A stretch of DNA of 64,000 nucleotides from Salinimicrobium terrae DSM 17865 (lineage in GTDB: Bacteria; Bacteroidota; Bacteroidia; Flavobacteriales; Flavobacteriaceae). The first letter of the stretch is position 1. Each line of letters starts with the position of its first letter. Shown piece by piece: positions 17,149-25,621 of the stretch. Location: positions 292,455 to 356,454 of the forward strand of contig NZ_KE384221.1 of assembly GCF_000424665.1 (NCBI RefSeq), read 5' to 3'. The translations under genes and the position numbers were made by a program. The notes beneath the pieces are model-generated. The model saw only the letters and a program-made list of their open reading frames with translations, did no database searches and had not been told where the DNA came from.

Positions 17149-17430
17149 ATGCAGACATTACCTTTATTTATTAGCGGTGCCGAAATGGCGTTTATTATGT
17201 TCATCCTTGTGATGGTCTTTGGTGCCGATAAGATCCCCGAGATCGCCAAAGGTCTTGGAAAGGGTATGCGCAGTATAAAGAATGCTACGAACGATATCAA
17301 GTCGGAAGTAATGCGCAGCGCTGAAAAACATGGAATGGACACTTCGGTAGGAGATGATGTGAAAAAGGAAGTGGATAAGGTGAAAGAAGAGATCGAGGAG
17401 CTAACGGGAAGTGTAAAAAGAAGATTCTGA
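17149..17430 (+). CDS. tatA: Twin-arginine translocase subunit TatA/TatB-like
   Basis: A 93-residue subunit of the Tat pathway, which moves folded proteins across the inner membrane. The start was placed at the ATG at 17149 rather than the in-frame TTG at 17140, which lies in the promoter element. A short N-terminal membrane helix (about residues 8-23) is followed by the FGADKIPEIAKGLGKGMRSIK amphipathic helix with the family FG and P residues, then a charged tail. No tatC is adjacent. It could be the A or the B subunit; the moderate tail length favours TatA. Confidence 0.88.
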   Translation: MQTLPLFISGAEMAFIMFILVMVFGADKIPEIAKGLGKGMRSIKNATNDIKSEVMRSAEKHGMDTSVGDDVKKEVDKVKEEIEELTGSVKRRF

Positions 17431-17440
17431 TCATTTTGCA

Positions 17441-17775
17441 ATCATCAATTAACAATTGTCGGTTTAATTAGCACCAAATTCCAGGTAGTTATTAGTTAGT
17501 GGTTAAGAATTAATGGGTTTCTGTCTTTAGATTTAATTGTGGCTCTAATTCTTGTTTATATTCCTTCAGAATATTTTCATTAGGGAAATAATATGAGTAG
17601 AAATAAAATTTGATCTCGTAATAGAACTCCTCCAGGGACGACATATGTTATTCTGATGTCCATTCGGATTATAAATCGGCGCCATCTTATCCCTTCTAAA
17701 CACTAGATGCTCATTTTAAATATTAGCAGAAAAAGTCCTCGCTCTAGTCTCTCGGTTCTGGATTTTTAGAAGTTG
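17441..17775. other. Gene-free stretch, nothing recognised
   Basis: AT-rich DNA of about 335 bp between tatA and the methyltransferase gene. I see no coding potential, tRNA-like fold or clear repeat. The end carries the promoter of the next gene. Confidence 0.5.
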
Positions 17776-17783
17776 TACTTTTG
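17776..17783 (+). promoter_or_regulatory. Probable promoter -7 element of the O-methyltransferase gene
   Basis: TACTTTTG matches TAnnTTTG exactly and lies 36 bp upstream of the chosen ATG. A GGTTCTG sequence at 17754-17760 is near the -33 position but is not a clean TTTG. Confidence 0.45.
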
Positions 17784-17819
17784 CCATCTCAATCAATATT
17801 AACTACTCAATACTTACAA

Positions 17820-18473
17820 ATGCATTTCCTCCCTCAAGCTATCGACGATTATGTAGTTCAACATTCCGCAAAAGAACCGGAACTGCTGCAGCAATTGAAC
17901 CGGGAGACGAATCAGAAAGTATTACAGCCAAGAATGCTTAGCGGACATTACCAGGGTCGGTTACTAAGTCTGCTATCGAAGTTGATAAATCCGCAGAACA
18001 TCCTGGAGATTGGCACTTACACCGGCTATTCGGCTTTATGTTTGGCAGAAGGTATGAAGCCTGATGGTGTTTTGCATACTATCGACATTAATGAAGAACT
18101 CATGGATCTCCAAAAAAGGTATTTTGACGCCTCTCCCTGGAAGGAACAAATTGTACAACATTTGGGCGAGGCTACAGAAATCGTTCCCACTCTAAAAGAG
18201 GATTTCGACCTGGTCTTCATTGATGCAGATAAACCAAACTATCCTAACTACTTTCAGCAAATAATGGATAAGCTTAGCCCCGGGGGTGTAATCCTTTCAG
18301 ATAATGTGCTTTGGAGTGGAAAAGTGGTGGAACCATTGCGAGAAGATGATGAATCTACAAAAGCCCTTCTGGAATACAATAGATTGTTAGCGGAAGATGA
18401 GAGGCTGGAGACGGTGATGTTGCCTGTTAGAGACGGACTTACGATTAGTCGGCGGAAATTAATTTTAAGCTGA
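17820..18473 (+). CDS. Class I SAM-dependent O-methyltransferase
   Basis: A 217-residue soluble enzyme of the catechol/caffeoyl-CoA O-methyltransferase family (Methyltransf_3). The SAM motif is EIGTYTGYSALCLAEG (about residues 62-77), the acidic ribose-binding segment is HTIDIN, and VFIDADKPNYPNYF (about 137-150) carries the metal-binding aspartates. The start is the ATG at 17820; an upstream in-frame TTG at 17781 lies inside the promoter element and is rejected. The acceptor is unknown. Monocistronic by spacing. Confidence 0.88.
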   Translation: MHFLPQAIDDYVVQHSAKEPELLQQLNRETNQKVLQPRMLSGHYQGRLLSLLSKLINPQNILEIGTYTGYSALCLAEGMKPDGVLHTIDINEELMDLQKRYFDASPWKEQIVQHLGEATEIVPTLKEDFDLVFIDADKPNYPNYFQQIMDKLSPGGVILSDNVLWSGKVVEPLREDDESTKALLEYNRLLAEDERLETVMLPVRDGLTISRRKLILS

Positions 18474-18494
18474 AGCTTTTGAGACTAAAGCCTT

Positions 18495-18535
18495 GTGGAG
18501 CTATTGGCCATTAGCCTTTGGCCGTTTGCCTTATT
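18495..18535. repeat. 7-bp-period degenerate repeat, left of the four-helix gene
   Basis: Words such as GAGCTATTGGCCATTAGCC follow each other at 7-bp steps. The same vocabulary recurs at 18966-19172, 20898-20915, 20970-21022, 25570-25602, 34463-34537 and 38544-38680. Confidence 0.6.
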
Positions 18536-18603
18536 TCAGCCGGATTTAAAAGCTAACCATAAATTAAATATCTTCAAACCCTAACTTTTAATCATTTTAG
18601 AAA

Positions 18604-18960
18604 ATGAGAAATTTCAGAAAGTACGAGGTATGGAAAAGTGGAATAGCTTTTACTGCGGGTGTGTATATTCTTACCATAGATTTACCGGATAGTGAAAAGT
18701 TTGGATTAATAAGTCAAATCCGAAGAGCAAGTGTTTCTATTCCTTCTAATATTGCAGAAGGTTGTTCCAGGGCTTCAGAAAAAGATTTTGCTCGTTTTTC
18801 CGAAATTGCACTTGGTTCTGCTTTTGAAGTAGAAACTCTTTTAGTTATTTGCAAAGAGGTAGGCTACTTGGATCAGCTGCAGTTAGATCGACAGCTCAAG
18901 GAACTACATGGAATCCAAAGAGGATTGAATAGTCTCTACGGAAAACTCAAGGGAAGATAA
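18604..18960 (+). CDS. Four-helix-bundle protein (23S rRNA intervening-sequence protein family)
   Basis: A 118-residue all-helical protein of the S23/TIGR02436 family, first known from ORFs inside intervening sequences of 23S rRNA genes and related in fold to the Avd proteins of diversity-generating retroelements. The signature QIRRASVSIPSNIAEGCSR is at about residues 39-57, followed by FSEIALGSAFEVETLL. No rRNA gene or reverse transcriptase is nearby, so it is a solo copy; its role is unknown, though homologues form pentamers and may bind nucleic acid. It is enclosed on both sides by 7-bp-period repeat arrays, a striking arrangement. Confidence 0.88.
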   Translation: MRNFRKYEVWKSGIAFTAGVYILTIDLPDSEKFGLISQIRRASVSIPSNIAEGCSRASEKDFARFSEIALGSAFEVETLLVICKEVGYLDQLQLDRQLKELHGIQRGLNSLYGKLKGR

Positions 18961-18965
18961 AAACA

Positions 18966-19172
18966 ACCTATAGCCTTTAGCCTAAGCGTAGCATCCATGC
19001 GTAAGACGAGAGTTAGCTCTTTTAAAAGCCAACGGCTAATCTTTTTCAAATAATAGTCAATAGCTAATAGTCAATAACCAAAAGCTTTTTAATGAAAGCC
19101 AATAGCTAAAGGCCAACAGCTAAAAGCTCTTTTTAAAAAGCTAACAGCTAATGGCCAATAGCCAATAGCTTT
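18966..19172. repeat. 7-bp-period degenerate repeat array, right of the four-helix gene
   Basis: About 200 bp built from variants of AGCTAAA, AGCCAAT, TAGTCAA and GGCCAAC in 7-bp steps, for example AGCTAAAGGCCAACAGCTAA near 19100-19120. It begins about 6 bp after the four-helix gene stop. It has no coding potential and is too degenerate for a CRISPR. Confidence 0.7.
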
Positions 19173-19187
19173 TTCAACCTACTTTCT

Positions 19188-19195
19188 TATTTTTG
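19188..19195 (+). promoter_or_regulatory. Probable kynU promoter -7 element
   Basis: TATTTTTG matches TAnnTTTG and lies 16 bp upstream of the kynU ATG; a run of T at 19170-19174 takes the -33 position. The predicted leader is about 10 nt, and the element directly abuts the repeat array. Confidence 0.45.
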
Positions 19196-19211
19196 GTAAA
19201 AAAATCTCCTA

Positions 19212-20471
19212 ATGCAATTCCGTAATACTCAAGAATACGCCCAACATCTCGATCAACAAGATCCTTTACGCTCATATAAAGATCAATTCCTTTTCCCAAA
19301 AGTCAAGGGTAAAGAGGTAATCTACTTCACCGGTAATTCTCTTGGTTTGCAACCGAAGAACGCAAAGAAATTTGTGGATGACATTATTAATGACTGGGCT
19401 GAACTGGCGGTAGAAGGACATTTTCAGGCAGAAAAGCCCTGGTGGGATTACCATGAAAGATTTGCCCAAAAGCTGGCTCCTGTAGTTGGAGCAAAACCGG
19501 CTGAGGTTACGGTCATGAATACCCTGACTGTAAACCTCCATTTATTAATGGTTTCTTTTTACCGGCCTACGAAGCAACGGTATAAGATCGTCATGGAAGA
19601 GAAAGCTTTTCCGAGTGACCAATATATGATGGCGAGTCAGGTCCGGTTTCATGGGCTGGATCCTGAGGAGGCGATCGTGGAGGTGAAAAAGAGGAGTGGA
19701 GAACATTCTTTCAGGACCGAAGATATCCGGGCAAAGATTAAAGAGGTTGGGGAGGAATGTGCCCTGGTTTTAATGGGCGGGGTAAACTACTACAATGGGC
19801 AGGTACTGGATATGGAAACCATTACCAGAGCCGGAAAAGAGGTAGGAGCTTTTGTGGGCTGGGACCTGGCGCATGCTGCAGGAAATGTGGAACTGAAGTT
19901 GCATGAATGGAATGTGGATTTTGCTGCCTGGTGCAGTTATAAATATATGAATTCGGGGCCCGGAAATGCTGCAGGTTGCTTTGTTCATGAACAATATCAC
20001 GGACAGAAGGATATTCCGCGGTTTGAAGGTTGGTGGGGACACAATAAAGAAAGACGGTTTTTAATGGAACCGGAATTTCAACCGGAGCCAAATGCCAACG
20101 CCTGGCAGATCTCAAATGCTCCTGTTCTGGCCCTGGCGCCCTACCTGGCTTCGCTTGAATTATTCGAAGAAGTAGGAATGTCCGCTTTGATCGAAAAGCG
20201 GAATAAGATCGTGGCTTACCTCGAATTTATTTTACAGGAAATAGCTAAGGAAGTCGGAGGGAATTTTGAGGTCATTACTCCCAAGGAGCGGGGAACTCAG
20301 CTTTCTGTTTTCCTGCATGGGCAGGGTAAGGAGCTTTTCCATTATCTTATGCAGAACGGTGTGATCATCGACTGGCGGGAACCGAATGTTATACGGCTGG
20401 CACCGGCACCTTTTTATTGTTCGTACACTGACATGTTTGAATTTGGACAAATTATTAGAAACTACTTTTGA
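19212..20471 (+). CDS. kynU: Kynureninase
   Basis: A PLP-dependent hydrolase that cuts kynurenine or 3-hydroxykynurenine to (3-hydroxy)anthranilate plus alanine in tryptophan breakdown or NAD synthesis. It has 419 residues, normal for the family. The Schiff-base lysine is Lys244 in CSYKYMNSGPG; GWDLAHAAGNVEL upstream and PRFEGWWGH downstream are family signatures, and NAWQISNAPV marks the small domain. No other kynurenine-pathway gene (kmo, haao) is adjacent, so it appears to act with genes elsewhere. Repeats lie on both sides. Confidence 0.95.
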   Translation: MQFRNTQEYAQHLDQQDPLRSYKDQFLFPKVKGKEVIYFTGNSLGLQPKNAKKFVDDIINDWAELAVEGHFQAEKPWWDYHERFAQKLAPVVGAKPAEVTVMNTLTVNLHLLMVSFYRPTKQRYKIVMEEKAFPSDQYMMASQVRFHGLDPEEAIVEVKKRSGEHSFRTEDIRAKIKEVGEECALVLMGGVNYYNGQVLDMETITRAGKEVGAFVGWDLAHAAGNVELKLHEWNVDFAAWCSYKYMNSGPGNAAGCFVHEQYHGQKDIPRFEGWWGHNKERRFLMEPEFQPEPNANAWQISNAPVLALAPYLASLELFEEVGMSALIEKRNKIVAYLEFILQEIAKEVGGNFEVITPKERGTQLSVFLHGQGKELFHYLMQNGVIIDWREPNVIRLAPAPFYCSYTDMFEFGQIIRNYF

Positions 20472-21022
20472 TTGTTCTCCTTCTTTTTTCCATTGATGAA
20501 AAAAGAAGCAAAAAAATCTAGGCTTACTAAAAGTCGCCTAAATTTATCGTTCGACAGCTAAATTTTAGGAACTCGCCTGAAACAGCCGAAGAACGATTTA
20601 CTACGTGAGGCTCAAACAGCCTAAAATTTTACGCTGTCTTCACTTCAAATTTTACGGCAACTTTTCGTAGGCCGTTACTATCATCATGGTGCTTTGTCAT
20701 CCCGAAAGAGCTGCGCGGAACGGGAGTGGAGCGCAATGACGAGAGATCTCAAGCAGTTTACTTCTAACTTCGTTCTCCTACAATTGTACTTTAAACTTCC
20801 CGCTGATCTCACAAATCTTTGCAGATACTATTAAGCTTTTCCCGGTTCCCTTTAGGGCTAGGGCAAAACGGGGAAAGGGAATTGATAACAAAGAAATCAA
20901 CAGCCAATAGCTAAAAAAGAGATTGCCCCGATCGCTAAAAAAGCTCCCTCGCAATGACAATACAAAAGTTGGCTAAGAGCTAATGACCACAAGCCAACGG
21001 CTAAAAGCTAAAAGCCAACGGC
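20472..21022. repeat. Gene-free 550 bp made of several interspersed repeats
   Basis: No gene. In order: a hairpin CTTCTTTTTTC/GAAAAAAGAAG (20481-20510) leading into a flavobacterial-type repeat (to about 20690); a TGTCATCCCGAAAGAGC-type element (20696-20754), related to copies at 25200-25275, 25485-25540 and 62501-62560; a GCTGAT/CAGAT word block (20790-20826); and 7-bp-period GCCAATAGCTAA words (20898-20915, 20970-21022). Confidence 0.55.
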
Positions 21023-22630
21023 TTATTTCCTCTCCAACACATAAAACCACCTCACGAGGCGATTCTTGTAACCTGACTTTTCCGGAGAAACCTGGTTCAG
21101 GTCGTATCTTTCTGAAGATCTGATTTGGTAAGAATCCAGATCATTCAGAATAAGAGTGTCTTCTGTCTTTACCAGCAACGCAAAATCTCCTTTCAACTGT
21201 TCTGTTTCATTTTTTAAGAGAACCGGAATGGGAGCACCATAACCCCAAATTAATTCAGGACTCGAGGTTTCGTAAAGGTAAAGGGGAATATCCTGTTTTT
21301 CTAATTCTTCCTTTAAACCTGAATAGCTTCGGAATTTTGGATTATGTAAAAATGCTTCAGCTAAGGGAAAACCGAAGGTCGTGATTCCGCAGATGAATCC
21401 CACGGTGAGGTAAAAAACAATGGGATAATTCTGCTTTTTCAGGAAATAAATGAGAGCAGCACCTATTCCGAAGAGGGTGATGGAGCTGACAAAATACCAG
21501 AACCAATGACCGTCAAGGTTCAGAATAAAATATCTGGCAATCGGAAAAAAAATCCCCAGGGCAGCGATTAATCCGTGGTTAAAATAAACGATCCATTTCT
21601 CTTTAATTGGCAAATCTTTGAATCGTCTGAAAAGATATTCAATATAAAAGCCGGTATTTAAAGCCATTGGAATTAAAACCGGGAGAAGGTACCGGGATTT
21701 CTTTTCCGGAATGACTGATAGAAGAACTACTGCCGATAAGGTCCAGAAAATGGCAAATTTATAGGCTTTTTTATCTGATACTCTGTTCTTTAAATAAGGA
21801 TATAGCAAGCCGACAAAAGCCGGAATGGTCCAGATTCCGCTTTGGGTAAAGAAACTCCAGTAATAATAGAATGGTCGCACGTTGTAGTTTGTCCACCGGG
21901 AAGCTTCCCTTGTTGTAATTTCCATAAAAGGGGCGGGATCTACAAGCCGAACATAAATAAACCATGAACTTCCCAGGATTATTCCGATGAAAATATAGAA
22001 AAGCAGAGGTTTCCAGACTTTTGAAAAATTTCCGAATCCATAGACGAAGCCGAAAGAAATAAGAAAGGGGAGTAGAAGTGCATATAGCGATACCGGCCCT
22101 TTACTCAATATAGAAAATCCCAGGAATAGGGATCCAAAAATGGCATTTTTCCAGACCTTTTCGGGAAATACAAAAATCCTGCTCAGGTAATAAATGCTTA
22201 CCAGCATGAAGGCATGGGTGAAAATATCCCATTGCCCATTGCGGCCCATAAAAACAGTATAAAAAGAACTCGCAAGGATAAGACTGGCTATCAATCCCTG
22301 TTTTGGTGACAACTTCAACAGAAGCGAGAACCTGTAAAAGTAAATAAGAAGAAGCAGGGTTACAAGTGCGGCAGGCAGTCGGAGGGCAAAATTGCCGAAA
22401 CCAAATAACATTCCGCTAATGGCAGTGACCCAGGTTGGGAGGGGAGGTTTTTCGTACCGCGGTTCCAGATTCAGGGTCGTGAGAAACCAGTTGTTTTCAT
22501 TCACCATTTCCCTGGCGGTAATGAAATTACGCGCCTCCATGATGTTTACATAAAGCACATCAAGGTGAGGAAGAAAAATTACAGCCCATACCCCAATTAT
22601 GATCCAGAGATACTTACTATCCAGATGCAT
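21023..22630 (-). CDS. ArnT-like membrane glycosyltransferase (GT39/GT83 type)
   Basis: A 535-residue polytopic protein with about 12 membrane segments spanning residues 8-430. The first extracytoplasmic loop carries NIMEARNFITAREM and RYEKPPLPTWV, the acidic and KPP motifs of the ArnT/PMT family that takes sugars from polyprenyl-phosphate donors outside the membrane. The C-terminal about 100 residues form a soluble domain. It is the third gene of an operon with a GT2 (donor synthesis) and a LAB_N protein (14-bp overlap), so it likely transfers a polyprenyl-linked sugar to lipid A or another envelope acceptor. Confidence 0.85.
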   Translation of the reverse strand: MHLDSKYLWIIIGVWAVIFLPHLDVLYVNIMEARNFITAREMVNENNWFLTTLNLEPRYEKPPLPTWVTAISGMLFGFGNFALRLPAALVTLLLLIYFYRFSLLLKLSPKQGLIASLILASSFYTVFMGRNGQWDIFTHAFMLVSIYYLSRIFVFPEKVWKNAIFGSLFLGFSILSKGPVSLYALLLPFLISFGFVYGFGNFSKVWKPLLFYIFIGIILGSSWFIYVRLVDPAPFMEITTREASRWTNYNVRPFYYYWSFFTQSGIWTIPAFVGLLYPYLKNRVSDKKAYKFAIFWTLSAVVLLSVIPEKKSRYLLPVLIPMALNTGFYIEYLFRRFKDLPIKEKWIVYFNHGLIAALGIFFPIARYFILNLDGHWFWYFVSSITLFGIGAALIYFLKKQNYPIVFYLTVGFICGITTFGFPLAEAFLHNPKFRSYSGLKEELEKQDIPLYLYETSSPELIWGYGAPIPVLLKNETEQLKGDFALLVKTEDTLILNDLDSYQIRSSERYDLNQVSPEKSGYKNRLVRWFYVLERK

Positions 22631-23246
22631 AATTGTGTCGGCTTAGATTAATATTACGGATGTAAATAAATATTCCGGCAAGGTGTCCTATAAATAAGAC
22701 AGGATCTTTTCTGAAAACAGCGTAGATGAGGATTAGAACGCTTCCGGTAATGCTAAGGATCCAAAAAGGCAAAGGGAGAATGGAAATTTTGACCTTTTCA
22801 GAATAAAGCCATTGGACCACAAATCTCAGTGCAAAAGTTATCTGACCAATAAAACCAAGGATCAATAACCAATTGGAAATATTATTTCTGAAAAAAAGAA
22901 CTTCAGAAGTGTGGTTTCTGCTGAAGCTAAAAAAAATAATTGTAATGATTGGTAGCACCAATATCAAAAAGCGGAAATGCCGAGATATCTTTTTCCATTC
23001 CCCCTGTAGTTGCAAGTTTCGGATGTAAATGCCAAAAATAAGAACCTGCCCGAAAATAATGGCCGGGTCATTCCGCAGCACCCCGTAAAGAAATAAAAGG
23101 AAGGAACCCAGCAGAGAAAGCTTCCAGAAAAGAGAGGGTGTTACAACTTTTTTAGCCTTTTCAGAAGCAATCCACTGAAAAAGAAATCTGCCGGTGAAGA
23201 GCAGTTGGGCTGCAAATCCCAGGGTAAAAATTTGCCAGCTACTCAT
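22617..23246 (-). CDS. Membrane protein with two LAB_N (LpxB N-terminal-like) domains
   Basis: A 209-residue membrane protein with about six helices in two similar halves. Each half has the LAB_N pattern: residues about 8-75 (GFAAQLLFTGRFLFQWIASEK, then LYGVLRNDPAIIFGQ and IYIRNLQLQ) and about 130-205 (GQITFALRFVVQWLYSEK, then IYAVFRKDPVLFIG and IYIRNINLS). LAB_N is found next to LpxB or beside ArnC/ArnT-like enzymes; its role is unproven, perhaps lipid-linked sugar flipping or binding. It overlaps the GT2 gene by 8 bp and the ArnT-like gene by 14 bp, implying one complex. Confidence 0.85.
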   Translation of the reverse strand: MSSWQIFTLGFAAQLLFTGRFLFQWIASEKAKKVVTPSLFWKLSLLGSFLLFLYGVLRNDPAIIFGQVLIFGIYIRNLQLQGEWKKISRHFRFLILVLPIITIIFFSFSRNHTSEVLFFRNNISNWLLILGFIGQITFALRFVVQWLYSEKVKISILPLPFWILSITGSVLILIYAVFRKDPVLFIGHLAGIFIYIRNINLSRHNYASG

Positions 23247-23955
23247 TTTGCTGGTTAATCTTGTAATTGATGTAATTTTTTTTCATCCACAAATAGGCAA
23301 AGCAATCCAGGAAAGGATCGACCAGACGATTCAAGAAGTTGAATTTTGCTTTCCCGGCCATCCTCGGATAATGCGGGATAGAAACCTGTTTTATTTTTCC
23401 ACCTTGCAGAAGCACCATGGCAGGTAAGAACCTGTGAAGACCTCTAAACATGGGGATCTTCTTAGCATAATCTGCCTTGATGATCTTGAGCGGGCAACAG
23501 GTGTCTTCCATGCCGTCATCTGTAAAAAATCGGCGTGTATGGTTCGCTATTCGGGAGGATATCTTCTTAACTTTGGAATCCTGCCGATCTACTCTCATTC
23601 CTGTTACCAGATCATTATCCTTTATAAAAGGTAACAGGAGCTCAAAATCTTCGGGACTTGTCTGCAGGTCTGCATCCATGTAACCAATTAAAGGAGTAGT
23701 TGCGTGATCTATTCCGGCTTTAATTGCTGCACTTAGTCCGTAATTTTGATCAAAAGAGATAAATCCAAAATTTTTATTCCGCTGCGAGATTTGTTTTATT
23801 ACTGACAGGCTACTGTCCGTTGAGCCGTCATTGACAAACAGAACAAACACATTAACACTGGCCTCTTTGAGATAGGAAATTAGTTCCTCCTCAAGCCGGA
23901 GCAAATTCTCATCCTCGTTGTAAAGAGGAATTATAATGGTGAGCTGAAAGTCCAT
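23239..23955 (-). CDS. GT2 polyprenyl-phosphate glycosyltransferase (DPM1/ArnC-like)
   Basis: A 238-residue GT-A enzyme that probably loads a sugar from a nucleotide donor onto undecaprenyl phosphate at the inner face of the membrane. The N-terminal motif IIPLYNEDENL, VNDGSTDSSL and the metal-binding YMDADLQTSPED (about residues 91-102) are all present. Unlike ArnC it has no clear C-terminal membrane pair, so it is more like soluble DPM1 forms. First gene of the three-gene operon with the double LAB_N and ArnT-like genes. Confidence 0.88.
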   Translation of the reverse strand: MDFQLTIIIPLYNEDENLLRLEEELISYLKEASVNVFVLFVNDGSTDSSLSVIKQISQRNKNFGFISFDQNYGLSAAIKAGIDHATTPLIGYMDADLQTSPEDFELLLPFIKDNDLVTGMRVDRQDSKVKKISSRIANHTRRFFTDDGMEDTCCPLKIIKADYAKKIPMFRGLHRFLPAMVLLQGGKIKQVSIPHYPRMAGKAKFNFLNRLVDPFLDCFAYLWMKKNYINYKINQQNE

Positions 23956-23971
23956 CTAAATAATCTGAAGG

Positions 23972-23979
23972 CAAAGGTA
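23972..23979 (-). promoter_or_regulatory. Probable promoter of the GT2-LAB_N-ArnT operon
   Basis: On the minus strand this reads TACCTTTG, an exact TAnnTTTG match, 17 bp upstream of the GT2 ATG. The intergenic space of 91 bp is shared with the divergent epimerase gene, so both may be controlled from here. Confidence 0.45.
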
Positions 23980-24046
23980 TTTTATTTTATTCAGAACCTT
24001 TGAACTGAATAAAAGATTGTTAATTTGCAGTTAAAATTTAACTTTA

Positions 24047-25024
24047 ATGAAAGTACTGGTGACGGGAGCAGCCGGGTTCCTTGGATCTCATGCTGCGGAA
24101 AGATTGCTCTCTGCAGGTATGGATGTTACGGGTATTGATAATTTTTCCGATTATTATAACGTGGCGCAGAAAAGATCCAATGCTGAAGCAGTTATTTTGA
24201 GAGGTGGCAGAATAGTAGAGATGGATCTTCGGGAGATAGAGCATTATCATAATCTGGACAGAGATTTCGATTTTATCGTGCATTTTGCCGCCCAACCGGG
24301 AATTTCAGGCAGTAGTAGCTTTGATGACTACTATTCGAATAATATTACAGCGACCAAGAATCTCATTCAATTTGCCTTAAGTAATCGCAATCTGAAACAT
24401 TTCTTTTTCATATCCACGTCTTCGGTATATGGACTTGAAGCAACTTTCCCGGAAAATGCTGTTCCCAATCCTGCTTCTATTTACGGTGAAACCAAGCTGG
24501 CAGGAGAAAAACTTATTTTAGAACAGAGTCTTTCAGGAAAAATATCTTCTTCAGTACTTCGTTTGTTTTCGGTTTATGGTCCACGAGAGAGACCGGAAAA
24601 GCTTTATGCTCAATTGATCGCCTGCGGACTTACTAATATGCCGTTTAAGATCTTTGAGGGGAGTGAAATGCACTTAAGGAGTTTTACCTATGTTGGAGAT
24701 ATAGTGGAAGGAATTTATGAAGCCATCCTGAGATACGAAAACCTGGATGGAACTATAATTAATTTAGGGGCAGCCGGGGAGCATAAGACTATTGAGGGAA
24801 TTAACATGGTTGAAGAATTACTTGGTCGCAAAATTCGCCTGGAGGTTGTCTCAAGAAGGGCCGGAGATCAATCCCGCACCTGTGCAAATATTGAAAAAGC
24901 CAGAAAGCTGCTGAATTATAATCCGGCTACAACTTTACGGGAGGGATTAATAAAGCAAATTGAGTGGTATCAGGAATTTTCAATTGAGAATAAGATTTTA
25001 TCCGCGGAAAGCCTTTTTGTATGA
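24047..25024 (+). CDS. NAD-dependent sugar-nucleotide epimerase/dehydratase
   Basis: A 325-residue extended SDR. The Rossmann motif GAAGFLGSHAAERL is at residues 7-20, the substrate-side VHFAAQPGI at about 83-91, and the active-site pair YxxxK in SIYGETKLAGEK (about 144-155). It most resembles UDP-glucuronate or UDP-glucose 4-epimerases, but specificity cannot be read. It is divergent from the GT2-LAB_N-ArnT operon and probably supplies its sugar donor. Confidence 0.8.
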   Translation: MKVLVTGAAGFLGSHAAERLLSAGMDVTGIDNFSDYYNVAQKRSNAEAVILRGGRIVEMDLREIEHYHNLDRDFDFIVHFAAQPGISGSSSFDDYYSNNITATKNLIQFALSNRNLKHFFFISTSSVYGLEATFPENAVPNPASIYGETKLAGEKLILEQSLSGKISSSVLRLFSVYGPRERPEKLYAQLIACGLTNMPFKIFEGSEMHLRSFTYVGDIVEGIYEAILRYENLDGTIINLGAAGEHKTIEGINMVEELLGRKIRLEVVSRRAGDQSRTCANIEKARKLLNYNPATTLREGLIKQIEWYQEFSIENKILSAESLFV

Positions 25025-25621
25025 CATAAAATTTCAGCCATTACTGCTTATCTTAAGTTGAGGAGGATCAATTTCCTACCAGATATCTCATACTCAGCAC
25101 TCAATTCTCAATACTGTTTCTCGCAAAGGGCGCAAAGGCTGGCGCAAAGGAGTCAAAACTTTTTTCCCGCTGATTTCGCAGAGTGGCGCAGAAAATTTTG
25201 TCATTCAGAGCGGAGCTTTTGCGGAGCGAAGAATCTTTTTGGGCACCAGAGAGATTCCTCCTTCATCGGAATGACAAAAGGAGATGCCAATTTTCTTGAG
25301 ACCACAAAAATTTTCACCCAAAGTCCACGAGGTATTTAGCTGAAGCTCCCGGAGAGAATTTGTTTTGTAAGGATAGGAACCGGTAAAACAAAAGTTTCCC
25401 GCAGATTTCGCTGATTTTCGCAGAAAAAATTAAATACCAAAGGCCATCAATTTTTATCTTTAGATGTCTGATACTGAAATTAGATCTCTCGTCGCATTTT
25501 CTTTCTATCAAAAGAAATGCTCTGTCGAGATGACAGGAGAATCCCCAACGGCAACAGACAAAAGAAAAGCTAAAGCCAATAGCTAAAGGCTAATAGTTTG
25601 TATTCCAGAGATGTCCAGGTT
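25025..25621. repeat. Gene-free 600 bp of interspersed repeats
   Basis: No gene. It contains a CGCAAAGGGCGCAAAGG-type direct repeat (25123-25150), GCTGATTTCGCAG word blocks (25160-25200 and 25398-25432), a TCATTC...GAATGACA element (25200-25275), a related element ending in GAGATGACAGG (25485-25540) and 7-bp-period GCTAAAGCCAATA words (25570-25602). Confidence 0.5.

Noticed and set aside
16866..17441. 191-codon minus-strand ORF
   Set aside because: It covers tatA in antisense and continues through GC-rich repeats; low-complexity composition.
18604..18960. Avd protein of a diversity-generating retroelement
   Set aside because: The fold family is related, but no reverse transcriptase, template repeat or variable-repeat gene is in the window.
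18966..19172. CRISPR or satellite repeat
   Set aside because: The words are too short and degenerate and have no spacers.
25058..25339. 93-codon plus-strand ORF
   Set aside because: It reads through several interspersed repeats; composition is not protein-like.
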